A DNA stretch of 64,000 nt, taken from the IMG/VR virus record IMGVR_UViG_3300024999_000081, positions 1-64,000 of that record; one strand, 5' to 3'. The stretch's first letter is position 1. Every line of letters starts with the position of its first letter. Below, piece after piece: positions 41,750 through 51,095 of this stretch. The notes beneath the pieces were generated by a model. The model saw nothing but the letters and a program-made list of their open reading frames with translations. It searched no databases and was not told the origin of the DNA. The position numbers were made by a program, and so were the translations under genes. Source of the stretch: a virus.

Positions 41750-44170
41750 ATGAATAATATTTTTTATGACTTCGAAGTATTCAAATTAGACTGGATGGTA
41801 GTATGTATCAATCAAACTACAAAAGAAAAAACACAAATTATAAACAATCCTGATGAATTACGTGAATTTTATGAGTTGCACAAAGAAGATATCTGGATAG
41901 GATATAATAGTCGTAATTATGATCAATACATACTTAAAGGAATTTTATTAGGTATGAATCCATACAAAATCAATAATGAAATTATTCTCAATGATAAAAA
42001 AGGTAATCAAGTAGTAAAAAAATCAAATACTTTTCCACTAAATAATTTTGATATTTCTACTGGTTTTCATAGTTTGAAACAATTGGAAGGATTTCTTGGA
42101 TCTAAAATCCAAGAGTCCTCAGTACCATTTACTATAAACAGAAAACTAACACCAGAAGAATTAGATGAAGTATTAGAATATTGTACACATGACGTTGAAC
42201 AAACAATTGAAGTATTCAATCATAGAAAGGAAGAATTCGACAGTCAATTATCTTTAATTCAAGCATTTAATATGCCAATGACTATGTTTACAAAAACAAA
42301 AGCACAACTTTCAGCTATTATTTTAGATTCACAAAAAACCGAAAGAAATGATGAATTTGAATTAACTATACCTGACACACTACTTATATCTGATAAATAT
42401 AAGTATATCGTGGATTGGTATAAAGTTAAAGAGAATATGAATTATAAGAAAAGCTTAATTACAGATGTAGCAGGGGTTCAACATGTATTTGCTTGGGGAG
42501 GAATTCATGGTGCAATACCAAATTATTCATATGAAGGAATTATACTTTGTTGTGATGTTGCATCTCTTTATCCTGCATTAATGATAGAATATGGTTTTGT
42601 AAGTAGAAATGTAAGTGATTCTAGTAAATACAAAGAAATAAGGGATACTCGTTTAAAATTAAAAGCAGCAAAAAACCCCATGCAATTACCTTATAAAATT
42701 GTTCTTAATGCTACCTACGGAGCAATGAAAGATGAATATAATAATTTATATGATCCTTTAATGGCTAATAATGTGTGCATTGCTGGACAATTATTATTAC
42801 TAGACTTAATAGATAAAATTGAGCCATTCTGTGAATTAATACAATCGAATACAGATGGTTTATTCCTTAAAATTAATAACATTGAAGATATTGAAAAGAT
42901 AAAAAACGTAGCAAAAGAATGGGAAATAAGAACAAGATTAGATTTAGAATGGGAAATATTTGATAAGATTTTTCAAAAAGACGTTAATAACTATATTATT
43001 ATTGATGCTAAAGGAAAGTATAAATCCAAAGGGGCATATGTAAAAAAACTAAATGCAATTGATTATGATTTACCAATTATTAACGATGCTTTAATAAATT
43101 ATTTTGTAAATGGTAAACAAATTGAAGATACTATTAATGAATGTAATGATCTTATCAAATATCAGAAGATTGTTAAAGTATCAAGATTATACCAACACGC
43201 TTTGTATGGAGATGTAAAAATAAACGAAAGAGTATTAAGAGTTTTTGCTAGTATGGAGGAATCATCCCCAGGAGTATTCAAAGTAAAAGGAGAAGATAAA
43301 ATTGAGAAAATAGGTAATACTCCAGAACATTGTTTTATTTACAATGAAGAAGTTTTACATGAAAGTATTCCAAAAGAATTGAATAAACAATATTATTTGG
43401 ATATGGCAAATAAAAGATTACATGACTTCTTAGACCCAAAAGTAAAGAAACAAAAATTACCAAGTGATATTAAATTTATAACTAATGCAATTAGAGATTC
43501 TATCTGTAATATTATTGATGAAAATCCGAATATTAATTTTATTGATTTATTAAATATTATCTTTGAAAATGTAAAAGTTAGTGCTAGACAAATAAATATT
43601 CTTATTATATTGAACTATTTTATTAATTATGGAAAAAATAAAAAACTTATGCAAATTCTTGATCTATATAATAAACATGGCAAACGTAAACAATTAAAAA
43701 TAAAGGATCTTGAAAAACTAGAAATAAAGGAGAATATATTAATAAAATATTCTCAAGATAAAACTGAAAACCAATATCGTAAATTAGATATGACTGGATA
43801 TATAAAAGAAGTGAGCGTGGAATTTGAAGATAAGGCATTGTCTATCAAAGAACAAATTAAGAATGAATTGGAATATGCTGATACGATTTTCACCACTTAT
43901 GAACAAGCTGGAGATAACTTCTATATTGTAATTGATTTAAAAAATACTGATAAATTTAAACCGCATGTAATTCTGAGACAAATCAATTCAGGAGAAGAAG
44001 TACGAACAAAAATTAAAGAAGCTACTATTTATATTGAAAATCCTTTTAAATTATTCTCTGTTTTGAAAGTGAGAGAATTTAACCATCAAAAGAAAAGTAT
44101 AATGATTGATGGTAAATGGGGAAAATCAAGTGAAACTGAAAAAATATTATTTGACTATGAGGTGTATTAA
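41750..44170 (+). CDS. family B-type DNA polymerase
   Basis: An 806-residue polymerase. ATG 41750 behind TTAGGAGGA is chosen over an earlier frame start. The N-terminal 3'-5' exonuclease has D-x-E in 'FYDFEVF' and the terminal 'YCTHDVEQ' motif. Polymerase motif A is 'DVASLYP' (about 268), motif B 'KIVLNATYG' (about 315-323) and motif C is 'SNTDG' (about 366), instead of the usual YxDTD. The distance A to C (about 100 residues) is short, and the C-terminal 350 residues are not recognised. It is likely the replicon's replicative polymerase. Confidence 0.85.
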   Translation: MNNIFYDFEVFKLDWMVVCINQTTKEKTQIINNPDELREFYELHKEDIWIGYNSRNYDQYILKGILLGMNPYKINNEIILNDKKGNQVVKKSNTFPLNNFDISTGFHSLKQLEGFLGSKIQESSVPFTINRKLTPEELDEVLEYCTHDVEQTIEVFNHRKEEFDSQLSLIQAFNMPMTMFTKTKAQLSAIILDSQKTERNDEFELTIPDTLLISDKYKYIVDWYKVKENMNYKKSLITDVAGVQHVFAWGGIHGAIPNYSYEGIILCCDVASLYPALMIEYGFVSRNVSDSSKYKEIRDTRLKLKAAKNPMQLPYKIVLNATYGAMKDEYNNLYDPLMANNVCIAGQLLLLDLIDKIEPFCELIQSNTDGLFLKINNIEDIEKIKNVAKEWEIRTRLDLEWEIFDKIFQKDVNNYIIIDAKGKYKSKGAYVKKLNAIDYDLPIINDALINYFVNGKQIEDTINECNDLIKYQKIVKVSRLYQHALYGDVKINERVLRVFASMEESSPGVFKVKGEDKIEKIGNTPEHCFIYNEEVLHESIPKELNKQYYLDMANKRLHDFLDPKVKKQKLPSDIKFITNAIRDSICNIIDENPNINFIDLLNIIFENVKVSARQINILIILNYFINYGKNKKLMQILDLYNKHGKRKQLKIKDLEKLEIKENILIKYSQDKTENQYRKLDMTGYIKEVSVEFEDKALSIKEQIKNELEYADTIFTTYEQAGDNFYIVIDLKNTDKFKPHVILRQINSGEEVRTKIKEATIYIENPFKLFSVLKVREFNHQKKSIMIDGKWGKSSETEKILFDYEVY

Positions 44171-46429
44171 TTGGCAAACAAAAATAAAATAATTTACGAA
44201 TTCAAAGGTGTTGTAGTCGCAAACCCCTATAATACTGACGATTATAAAATATATGCCTTAGAGGTTGATGATATTAAATACCCACATATAGCGAGAAATA
44301 CATATCAAAATGTTAGTATTTTAGGTAATCTGCCTGACTTAGAGATAGGTATAGAATATTCAGTAAAAGGCGAAGAAAAAGAAGGCAAGAATGGTATATC
44401 GTATAAGGTAATTAATATTGGAAGAGATATACCTAAAACAGAAACAGCAACTAGATTATTTTTACAAAGTATATTAGATAGTAATAGTCATGTTGATGAG
44501 GTAATGCGCGAATATCCTGATATTATTGATAGAGTTATCAATAATCGTTTAGATGACATTGACTTAAACAAACTCTATAATATTGGGAAAGTTAGATTCG
44601 AGGTTATTAAAAGAAAAATAATTGAAAACTTTGTATTAAGTGAGTTGGTCACGGAATTTAAGGGATTTATCGAATTCAAAATCTTAAAGGCATTATATGA
44701 TAAATATGGTTCAGTGGATAATATTAAAGAAAAACTTCAAAATGATCCGTACAAGTGCTTATGCGGTCTCTCACATACGGCCTTCAAAACAGCAGACAAA
44801 ATACTCCTTGAATTTAACAAAGACTGCATTGCAACAAAAGCTAAAGGAGAAGTCCCTCCAATTGATTTCACTTTCGATTTACAAACTTCTAGTCAAAGAC
44901 AAAAATCAGCAATCATGTTTTTACTAGAAGAAAATGAGAACGATGGTAATACAAAAATTGATATTAAAGTTTTAAGAAAACAATCCGAATCTTTAGCAAA
45001 AAAATGTATTGAACACTTTGTTAATATTATCAAGAATGATAAAGATATTCATTTTGATAAGGGGTTAAATACTGTTGCTTTAGAAGAAACATATCAAACA
45101 GAATTATACATTGCTAATAGAATTTTAGAAGGCTTGAAGGTGGATAATAAGTGGGATATTGATACTGAAAAATATAGAGATAATGGTGATATTGTTCTAA
45201 CTGATCAACAACATAAAGTTTTACCTATGGTGTGTAATTCTAATGTATGTATTCTCAATGGGTTTTCAGGAAGTGGAAAGTCAGCAACTACTAAATCAGT
45301 AATTGATATGCTCAAAGATAATAATAAGTCATTTTGTTTATTTGCACCTACGGGAAGAGCTGCAAAGGTATTATCAGAATTTACCAAAGAAAATGCATCT
45401 ACTATACATAGAGGGTTGGCTTATATGCCTCCAGATTGGGGGTATAATGAGGAACATAAATTACCTTATGATGTAGTGGCGGTAGACGAATTCGGGATGT
45501 GCGATGTATTTTTAATGAAACATCTTTTAGAAGCAATTGATTTTAGAAAAACTAAATTATTAATGATTGGAGATTCAAGTCAAATTCCATCTGTTGGAGC
45601 AGGAAATGCTTTCTATGACTTAATTAATTCAAACCTAATACCCATAATTTCTTTAACACAAATATTTAGATATGGAGAAGGAGGAGTCTTGACTGTAGCA
45701 ACTAAAACTAGAAATTGTGAAAAGTTTCTGGAATATTCTTCGAAACCGCAAGTATTTGGAAATGATAAAGGATATATGTTTGTTCCAATGCAACAAGAAA
45801 AAATAATTAAAAATGTTGTAGCTTTATATCAAAAATTATTGTCATCTGGAAATTTAAGAGAAGATATAATGATTTTATCTTCATATAATGTTGGAGATTA
45901 TGGAACAATTGCTATAAATAAATATCTACAACCTATCGCCAATCCTAATGTCACACAAAAAGGAATTAATGTTCAAATTGGTGAAACAAAGTTTTATGAA
46001 AATGATCTAATTATTCAAACAGTAAATAATTATAAAGCAATAAGATATAAAGATGGTTGGATAGACGAAGATGATAAAACATTTGTTGCAAATGGTGAGA
46101 TTGGTAAAGTAATTAAAATTGAATACGGCAAAGTAATTATAATGTTTGATGAATTGGTTGTTTATACTAAGAATGATTTATTAAATGTTAAGCTTGGATA
46201 TTCAATATCTACATTTAAAGCACAAGGCGGTCAGGCTAAAATAGTTATTATGATTACCCCTAAAGCTCATACCTTTATGCTTAATAGTAATCTTATCTAT
46301 GTTGCACAAACAAGGGCTAAACAAAAAGTATTTCATTTTGGAGAAAATGAGACAGTAAATAGAGCTATTAAAAAGAAAGCAGATTTTAATAGAAAAACCC
46401 ATCTTAAAGAATTATTGTTAAACTCTTAA
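44171..46429 (+). CDS. RecD2-type 5'-3' helicase, TTG start
   Basis: A 752-residue superfamily 1B helicase; TTG start one base after the polymerase stop, with ATGAGGTG as site. Walker A is 'GFSGSGKSATT' (about 365), followed by 'FAPTGRAAKVLSE', Walker B 'VAVDEFGMCD', 'MIGDSSQIPSVGAGN', and motif V/VI 'SISTFKAQGGQAK' and 'YVAQTRAKQ'. The N-terminal OB and helix-hairpin-helix parts of RecD2 are also visible. It unwinds DNA 5' to 3' and is probably used in replication or recombination. Confidence 0.85.
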   Translation: MANKNKIIYEFKGVVVANPYNTDDYKIYALEVDDIKYPHIARNTYQNVSILGNLPDLEIGIEYSVKGEEKEGKNGISYKVINIGRDIPKTETATRLFLQSILDSNSHVDEVMREYPDIIDRVINNRLDDIDLNKLYNIGKVRFEVIKRKIIENFVLSELVTEFKGFIEFKILKALYDKYGSVDNIKEKLQNDPYKCLCGLSHTAFKTADKILLEFNKDCIATKAKGEVPPIDFTFDLQTSSQRQKSAIMFLLEENENDGNTKIDIKVLRKQSESLAKKCIEHFVNIIKNDKDIHFDKGLNTVALEETYQTELYIANRILEGLKVDNKWDIDTEKYRDNGDIVLTDQQHKVLPMVCNSNVCILNGFSGSGKSATTKSVIDMLKDNNKSFCLFAPTGRAAKVLSEFTKENASTIHRGLAYMPPDWGYNEEHKLPYDVVAVDEFGMCDVFLMKHLLEAIDFRKTKLLMIGDSSQIPSVGAGNAFYDLINSNLIPIISLTQIFRYGEGGVLTVATKTRNCEKFLEYSSKPQVFGNDKGYMFVPMQQEKIIKNVVALYQKLLSSGNLREDIMILSSYNVGDYGTIAINKYLQPIANPNVTQKGINVQIGETKFYENDLIIQTVNNYKAIRYKDGWIDEDDKTFVANGEIGKVIKIEYGKVIIMFDELVVYTKNDLLNVKLGYSISTFKAQGGQAKIVIMITPKAHTFMLNSNLIYVAQTRAKQKVFHFGENETVNRAIKKKADFNRKTHLKELLLNS

Positions 46430-46445
46430 ATTAATAAATAAATAT

Positions 46446-46475
46446 TTGACAATACGATACTCAACATGCTATAAT
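46446..46475 (+). promoter_or_regulatory. sigma-A promoter
   Basis: TTGACA (46446-46451), 18 bases, TATAAT (46470-46475). It starts a transcript with a leader of about 250 bases. Confidence 0.75.
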
Positions 46476-46729
46476 ATTCACAGATAGTAAATTAACTCTG
46501 AAACACAAATCCAACTCAAAAGAAGGCAAAAATTATGTAAATTTACATATTTAATCATTTTTACAATAATACCCAACCATACAACTCTACTACCACAACG
46601 ATTACAAAATTATAAAATCTCAAATTATCCCTTAAAATGTTCAACTTAAAGGATTATTAATTTAGGAGGTGATATAATGGAAGATTAAAACAATATAATT
46701 TACATTAATTTAAGGAGGTGAAAACAAAA
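46476..46729 (+). other. long non-coding leader with palindrome and start-stop ORFs
   Basis: I see no real gene in this gap. It contains a perfect 16-bp palindrome TATGTAAATTTACATA (46534-46549) in which an AGAAGG site is followed by ATG-TAA, and an AGGAGGTG site at 46665-46673 followed by ATG-GAA-GAT-TAA. These minimal ORFs may regulate downstream translation or be remnants. Confidence 0.45.
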
Positions 46730-46876
46730 ATGAACACTCAAAAAGTTATCAATCGCATCGACGGTCAATGGATTACCTGCTCTTCACAAGAATACAATTC
46801 CCAAGACAAAGTAAACTTCATGTTCAGCAAAAGTGATCTAACCAATACAACTACATATTACAAAAAGATTGGTTAA
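46730..46876 (+). CDS. 48-residue protein, paralogue of the gene at 46998
   Basis: ATG 46730 behind TAAGGAGGTG. 'KVINRIDGQWITCSSQEYNSQDKVNF' aligns in plan with 'KILHGRDGDWIQCDFEEYKNNY' of the next gene, ending in YYKK. Beta-rich microprotein of unknown function. Confidence 0.65.
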   Translation: MNTQKVINRIDGQWITCSSQEYNSQDKVNFMFSKSDLTNTTTYYKKIG

Positions 46877-46923
46877 ATAATCATAATTTCAAAACACAAA
46901 TCATAAAATAATTATCATAATAT

Positions 46924-46974
46924 CAGCAAGGATTTGATCACATAGATTATAAATACCACCAATCAAATTCTTGC
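46924..46974 (+). repeat. 14-bp inverted repeat upstream of an ATT-start gene
   Basis: AGCAAGGATTTGAT (46924-46937) and ATCAAATTCTTGCT (46961-46974) pair with a single G-U. It lies about 15 bases before the next ribosome binding site and may regulate it. Confidence 0.5.
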
Positions 46975-46997
46975 TAAATTAAAAGAGGTGAATACAT

Positions 46998-47193
46998 ATT
47001 AAAATTCTACATGGCAGAGATGGCGATTGGATTCAATGTGACTTTGAAGAATATAAAAATAATTATACTGATAAAGTTAACTATGCATTTATTGTCGATC
47101 AAGATACCAATAGAGGTAATTATTTTAAAAAAAGTAATCATTGAAGTATTTGATAAGGAATCAGAAATTAAAAATGAGAGGATGGAAGATTAA
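46998..47193 (+). pseudogene. small protein with apparent ATT start and poly-A frameshift
   Basis: The frame is coding from just after a TGA at 46989, but the only suitable start, 7 bases after AGAGGTG, is ATT at 46998. The protein is a paralogue of that at 46730. It stops after 48 residues (47142-47144), yet the next frame continues in good coding style (VIIEVFDKESEIKNERMED, stop 47191). The two join across a run of seven A (47127-47133) if one A is removed. Confidence 0.55.
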
Positions 47194-47196
47194 TCT

Positions 47197-47400
47197 GTGT
47201 TCGATTTCTGCTTATGTGAATACTCCGATTGCATACAATCAATGGTATGTAGTAGATTCTTATATAAAAATTCTTCTAATCCTGTTTATATTAAATTTAA
47301 AAACATCTGTTCAAAAGATGACAATTGGCAATGGTTTTATGGAGATAGAAGTAAGATGATGGTTCAAGTAGAATTGATTGAAGATAAAGAAGGTGAATAA
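47197..47400 (+). CDS. small Cys-rich phage-type protein, GTG start
   Basis: A 67-residue protein from GTG 47197 with a weak TGGAAG site. 'MFDFCLCEYSDC', 'VYIKFKNICSKDDNWQWFYGDR' and 'MMVQVEL' match the layout of a small family in Gram-positive phages. The cysteines may bind zinc. Confidence 0.65.
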   Translation: MFDFCLCEYSDCIQSMVCSRFLYKNSSNPVYIKFKNICSKDDNWQWFYGDRSKMMVQVELIEDKEGE

Positions 47401-47406
47401 AAACAT

Positions 47407-47646
47407 TTGAGTGTTAATTTAAGTGGTGCAGACTTCAATAAATATTTTATCATCAAACAAGAAGATATGATTAAACATGCTTCAGAACAAGATAGGATAG
47501 ATTTAGCAAGAATACTTAAAAATATTAGAATCAGTAGATATAAATTCAATAAGAATACAGGAAATAAATATCTCGTTATTAATGTTGATGAGAGTTATGC
47601 AGAAGATGTTGTGGAGATTTTGAAGAAGAAAAATCATTGGAAGTAA
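47407..47646 (+). CDS. conserved small phage protein, TTG start
   Basis: A 79-residue protein starting at TTG 47407 behind GAAGGTG. 'SVNLSGADFNKYFIIKQEDM', 'DRIDLARILKNI' and 'KYLVINVDESYAEDVVEILK' are typical of a frequent small phage protein of unknown function. Confidence 0.7.
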   Translation: MSVNLSGADFNKYFIIKQEDMIKHASEQDRIDLARILKNIRISRYKFNKNTGNKYLVINVDESYAEDVVEILKKKNHWK

Positions 47647-47665
47647 TTGAAGGGAGGTGATACAT

Positions 47666-47827
47666 ATGGATTATGATTGTATGGACATTTTTGATGAAGT
47701 TAGAGAGTTGAAGGTATTGTTAGATAAATTCCCTAATTTAAACAAAGAAGAATGGGAGCAATTGAGAGTTTTAGCAAATAATATTAGTGTTGATGCAAAG
47801 AGTGTATTGTATGATTGGGGAAAGTAG
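47666..47827 (+). CDS. 53-residue helical protein
   Basis: ATG 47666 behind AGGGAGGTG. Acidic helical protein (FDEVRELKVLLDKFPNL). No motif; lies immediately upstream of the reductase. Confidence 0.6.
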   Translation: MDYDCMDIFDEVRELKVLLDKFPNLNKEEWEQLRVLANNISVDAKSVLYDWGK

Positions 47828-47900
47828 ACTCAATTAAAACAATCTTTTTAACCTATAATGACCTGTAAATACTAAAATAAAAATATTGGGGGATACATAA

Positions 47901-50900
47901 TTGACAAAAATGAATGATAATGTAGAAAAACTTTTAGAAAAAAGATATTACTTGAGAGATAATAATGATAATTTTACGGAACATTCATGGTCAGACATAT
48001 CTCAAAGAATCGCAAATAGTATTGCTCAAGCTGAAAATGAAAAGGATATTCCTTATTACATAAAACAATTTTATAATAAGATCAATGATATGGAGTTCAT
48101 TCCTTCTTCTCCGTGTATCTTTAACGCAGGAACACCTTCCCAATCATTGAGTTCATGTTTTGTAGTAGATATTGAAGATAATATTGAAGGTATCTTTTCC
48201 ACTGTTGCAGAATGTGCAAAGATTTTTCAAATGAGTGGCGGAGCAGGATTCTCAATGAGAAAGATTCGCCCCAAAGGTTCATTGTGCAAATCATCTGGTT
48301 CTAATGCTTCAGGAGTATGTTCTTTTATGCATGTTTTTAATGAAGTTGTAAATAGGGTTAAACAAGGAAATAAAAGAAATGGTGCATTAAAAATCGACCT
48401 ACCTTGTACTCATCCAGAGATTTTTGATTTTATTCACTCTAAAGACATTACTGAAGATTTAAAAAACATGAATATATCCGTTAGTATCACAGATGAATTT
48501 GTTAAAGCAGTAGAAAATAGCGAAGACTGGGATTTAAAATTCAATGGATTAGTTTATCAAACAATCAAAGCAATTGATTTGTGGAATGAAATTATGCTAT
48601 GCGCTTGGAAGACAGGGGAGCCAGGATTGAGTTATCAGTCCAATATGGATAAAGGAAATATGAATCCTCAATTAAATGAATCTGTATATGGTAATCCTTG
48701 TTTTTCTGGGGATATGAGATTACTAACTGTAGATGGGTATAAAACATTTGAAGAATTATCTGAAACAACAGTTAAGATTATTAATTCAAATGGAGATATA
48801 TCTGATAGTAATGTTTGGTGTAGTGGAGAGAAAGATACTATTGAATTAACAACCAGTAATAAGAAGAAAATTAGATGTACTCCAGATCATATTGTTATGC
48901 TGAACGATAATGAAGAATGTGAGATTCAATATGCTTTAAAGAAAAGAGTTATGCCATATCACGGAAAAACAAATGTTTCTAAAGATTTGTTTGTTCAATT
49001 AGGTTTCTTACAAGGAGATGGTGGCATTGGAAGAATTAATTCTGAAGCGCATCTTGGTTTAGAAATAAATATTGGAGAAAAAGATAAAGAAATATTTGAA
49101 TTATTTAATATTGTGCCTATTGATGGAAAAAAGGCATATTATACTAATGGATATAATAATACTTTAGTTAAGTATGGGTTTGACGGAAGTCCTTTGCCAG
49201 AAAGAGTATTTCCTATTACATATACTAATTGGACAAAAGAACAAAAATTAAATTTCTTAAAAGGTTGTTATTCTGCAAATGGTTGTGTGATAAAGACGCA
49301 TAGGATTTCTTATAAAACAACTTCTAAAGTATTCTCTTTGCAATTAAAAAAGGCATTAGAAGAGTTTGATATTGTTTCATATATTACTACCAATAAACCT
49401 ACAATGGTAAAGTTTACAAATGGTGATTATCTGTGTAAAGAAAGTTATGATATAAATATTGGTAGATTAGATGATGTAATTTTCTTCTATCAAAATATTG
49501 GGTTTATGCAACAATATAAAATAAATGATCTTGTAGATTTAATTAAACTAAAAAGCCCAAAAATAATGACCATGAAGCAGTTGGGAAAACAAAAGGTTTA
49601 TGACTTTTCAGAACCATTGACACATTGGGGAGTAGTAGAAGGATTAGTAGTACATAATTGTCATGAATATGTCAATATTCCATATTCTTCATGCAACTTA
49701 GCTTCGGTAAATCTTAAAAAAGTAATTGAACACAGCAAAGTAAATTGGTTTAAATTAAAAGAAAATATTGAATTAACTTTCAGATTCCTAGATGACATGA
49801 TTACCATGAATAGACTTCCTCTTGAAAAGATTAAAACTATTACACATCTAATTAGACCAATAGGGCTTGGGACAATGGGTTTTGCTCAATTACTATATGA
49901 ATTAAAAATACCTTATAATTCTCAAGAATGCTTAGACTTTATTGATGTGCTATATGGTTTTATTGAGAAAACGTGTCTTGAATACAATGTAAAACTTGGA
50001 AAAGAAAGAGGAATCTATCCTGCATGGAAGGGAAGTAAATGGGAAGAAGAAAACCTTGAAGTTAGATGCTCTAGTATGACTAGTATTGCTCCAAATGGAA
50101 GTATTGCATTTATTGCGGATACAACAGGGGGAATCGAGCCTCAATTTGCCCTTGTCTACAAGCGCAGAGACAAAGAAAATGATGAATATATGGTTGCAGA
50201 TAGTGTTTTCGAAAATTATCTCAAAGAGAATGGTCTTTACACAAAAGAGATATTAGATAAAATTAATGAAAATAAAGGTTCTATTAAAGGATTGGATAGC
50301 ATATTCACTCAAGAAATACAAAACATATTTGTAACTGCAAATGATATTTCACCAGAATGGCATGTGAAAGTATTAGCACAAATACAGAAATACATATGTT
50401 TAAGTATCTCCAAGACAGTCAATTTGCCAAATAATGCAACTATAGAAGATGTAGGAAATGTATATTTAATGGCAGCTAAATTAGGAATCAAAGGTGTTAC
50501 TGTATATCGCGATGGTTGCAGATCCAATCAAATATTAAGTGTTGGAGAAGCAACTGAAGAAATTCCTAAACAAGAATTTGTTTTTCCTGCTGAGACATTA
50601 AAATATGCACATGCTGAAAGATTCAAGGTTGATTCTGGATGTGGGAGTTTTTGGTTATTCTTATGTTTTGATGATAATGAAAATCTTAGAGAAATATTTT
50701 CTCAATCAGCAACTCAAGGAGGATGCCAAGGTTTAACCGAAGCATTATCAAGAATGACTTCGTTGGCACTGAAATCTAATATCCATCCTGAAGTAATTAT
50801 TGACCAACTTAAATCAGTTAGATGTCCTGTTAGTATGATGATGAGAAAGGAAAAAGGATTGGATTCTAGGTCGTGTGCAGATGCAATTGGTAATGCTATT

Positions 50901-51068
50901 AGAGATTTTATCAAAGGTAAAGATTTAAAAGTAGCAATAGTAAAAGAAACAAAAACCATTCAAATTGAAAATTCAGATTCAACTAAATGTCCTGAATGTG
51001 GTGCAGAATTAGGTATGACTGAGGGTTGCAGAACGTGTCCTAATTGCTTTTATAGTAAATGCTCATAA
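47901..51068 (+). CDS. nrdJ: B12-dependent ribonucleotide reductase (class II) with intein
   Basis: A 1055-residue precursor from TTG 47901 behind GGGGGA. Removing the intein (residues 267-586) leaves a 735-residue class II reductase: the first active-site Cys in 'SSCF', 'GGAGFSMRKIRP' binding region, restored NPC-HEYVNIPYSSCN, 'APNGSIAFIADTTGGIEPQF' and the C-terminal TSCPD-type domain ending in the C-x2-C redox pair (CPECG...CPNC). It converts ribonucleoside di- or triphosphates to deoxy forms using adenosylcobalamin, oxygen-independently. It supplies dNTPs for the replicon. Confidence 0.9.
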   Translation: MTKMNDNVEKLLEKRYYLRDNNDNFTEHSWSDISQRIANSIAQAENEKDIPYYIKQFYNKINDMEFIPSSPCIFNAGTPSQSLSSCFVVDIEDNIEGIFSTVAECAKIFQMSGGAGFSMRKIRPKGSLCKSSGSNASGVCSFMHVFNEVVNRVKQGNKRNGALKIDLPCTHPEIFDFIHSKDITEDLKNMNISVSITDEFVKAVENSEDWDLKFNGLVYQTIKAIDLWNEIMLCAWKTGEPGLSYQSNMDKGNMNPQLNESVYGNPCFSGDMRLLTVDGYKTFEELSETTVKIINSNGDISDSNVWCSGEKDTIELTTSNKKKIRCTPDHIVMLNDNEECEIQYALKKRVMPYHGKTNVSKDLFVQLGFLQGDGGIGRINSEAHLGLEINIGEKDKEIFELFNIVPIDGKKAYYTNGYNNTLVKYGFDGSPLPERVFPITYTNWTKEQKLNFLKGCYSANGCVIKTHRISYKTTSKVFSLQLKKALEEFDIVSYITTNKPTMVKFTNGDYLCKESYDINIGRLDDVIFFYQNIGFMQQYKINDLVDLIKLKSPKIMTMKQLGKQKVYDFSEPLTHWGVVEGLVVHNCHEYVNIPYSSCNLASVNLKKVIEHSKVNWFKLKENIELTFRFLDDMITMNRLPLEKIKTITHLIRPIGLGTMGFAQLLYELKIPYNSQECLDFIDVLYGFIEKTCLEYNVKLGKERGIYPAWKGSKWEEENLEVRCSSMTSIAPNGSIAFIADTTGGIEPQFALVYKRRDKENDEYMVADSVFENYLKENGLYTKEILDKINENKGSIKGLDSIFTQEIQNIFVTANDISPEWHVKVLAQIQKYICLSISKTVNLPNNATIEDVGNVYLMAAKLGIKGVTVYRDGCRSNQILSVGEATEEIPKQEFVFPAETLKYAHAERFKVDSGCGSFWLFLCFDDNENLREIFSQSATQGGCQGLTEALSRMTSLALKSNIHPEVIIDQLKSVRCPVSMMMRKEKGLDSRSCADAIGNAIRDFIKGKDLKVAIVKETKTIQIENSDSTKCPECGAELGMTEGCRTCPNCFYSKCS
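48699..49658 (+). mobile_element. intein with LAGLIDADG endonuclease inside nrdJ
   Basis: 320 residues inserted between NP and C of the active-site NPC motif. N-terminal block A starts with Cys (CFSGDMRLLTVDGYK); block B is 'RCTPDHIVML'; LAGLIDADG motifs are 'QLGFLQGDGGIG' and the degenerate 'FLKGCYSANGCVI'; the C-terminal blocks are 'KVYDFSEPLTHWGVVEGLVVHN' (split here as KVYDFSEP and EGLVVHN) followed by Cys+1. All splicing residues (Cys1, His in block B, terminal His-Asn, Cys+1) are present. The endonuclease second motif has Asn in place of Asp, so cutting may be lost. Confidence 0.9.
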
Positions 51069-51095
51069 TAATAAAATGAAAAGAGGAAAATTAAA

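Noticed and set aside
46533-46643. Open frame of about 37 codons in the 46.5 kb leader
   Set aside because: No start codon of any usual type at the right distance, and composition unlike the neighbours.
47011-47193. 60-codon plus-strand ORF starting at ATG 47011
   Set aside because: Its first two thirds are a different frame of the ATT-start gene and non-protein-like; only its last 19 codons, which I treat as that gene's shifted tail, look coding.
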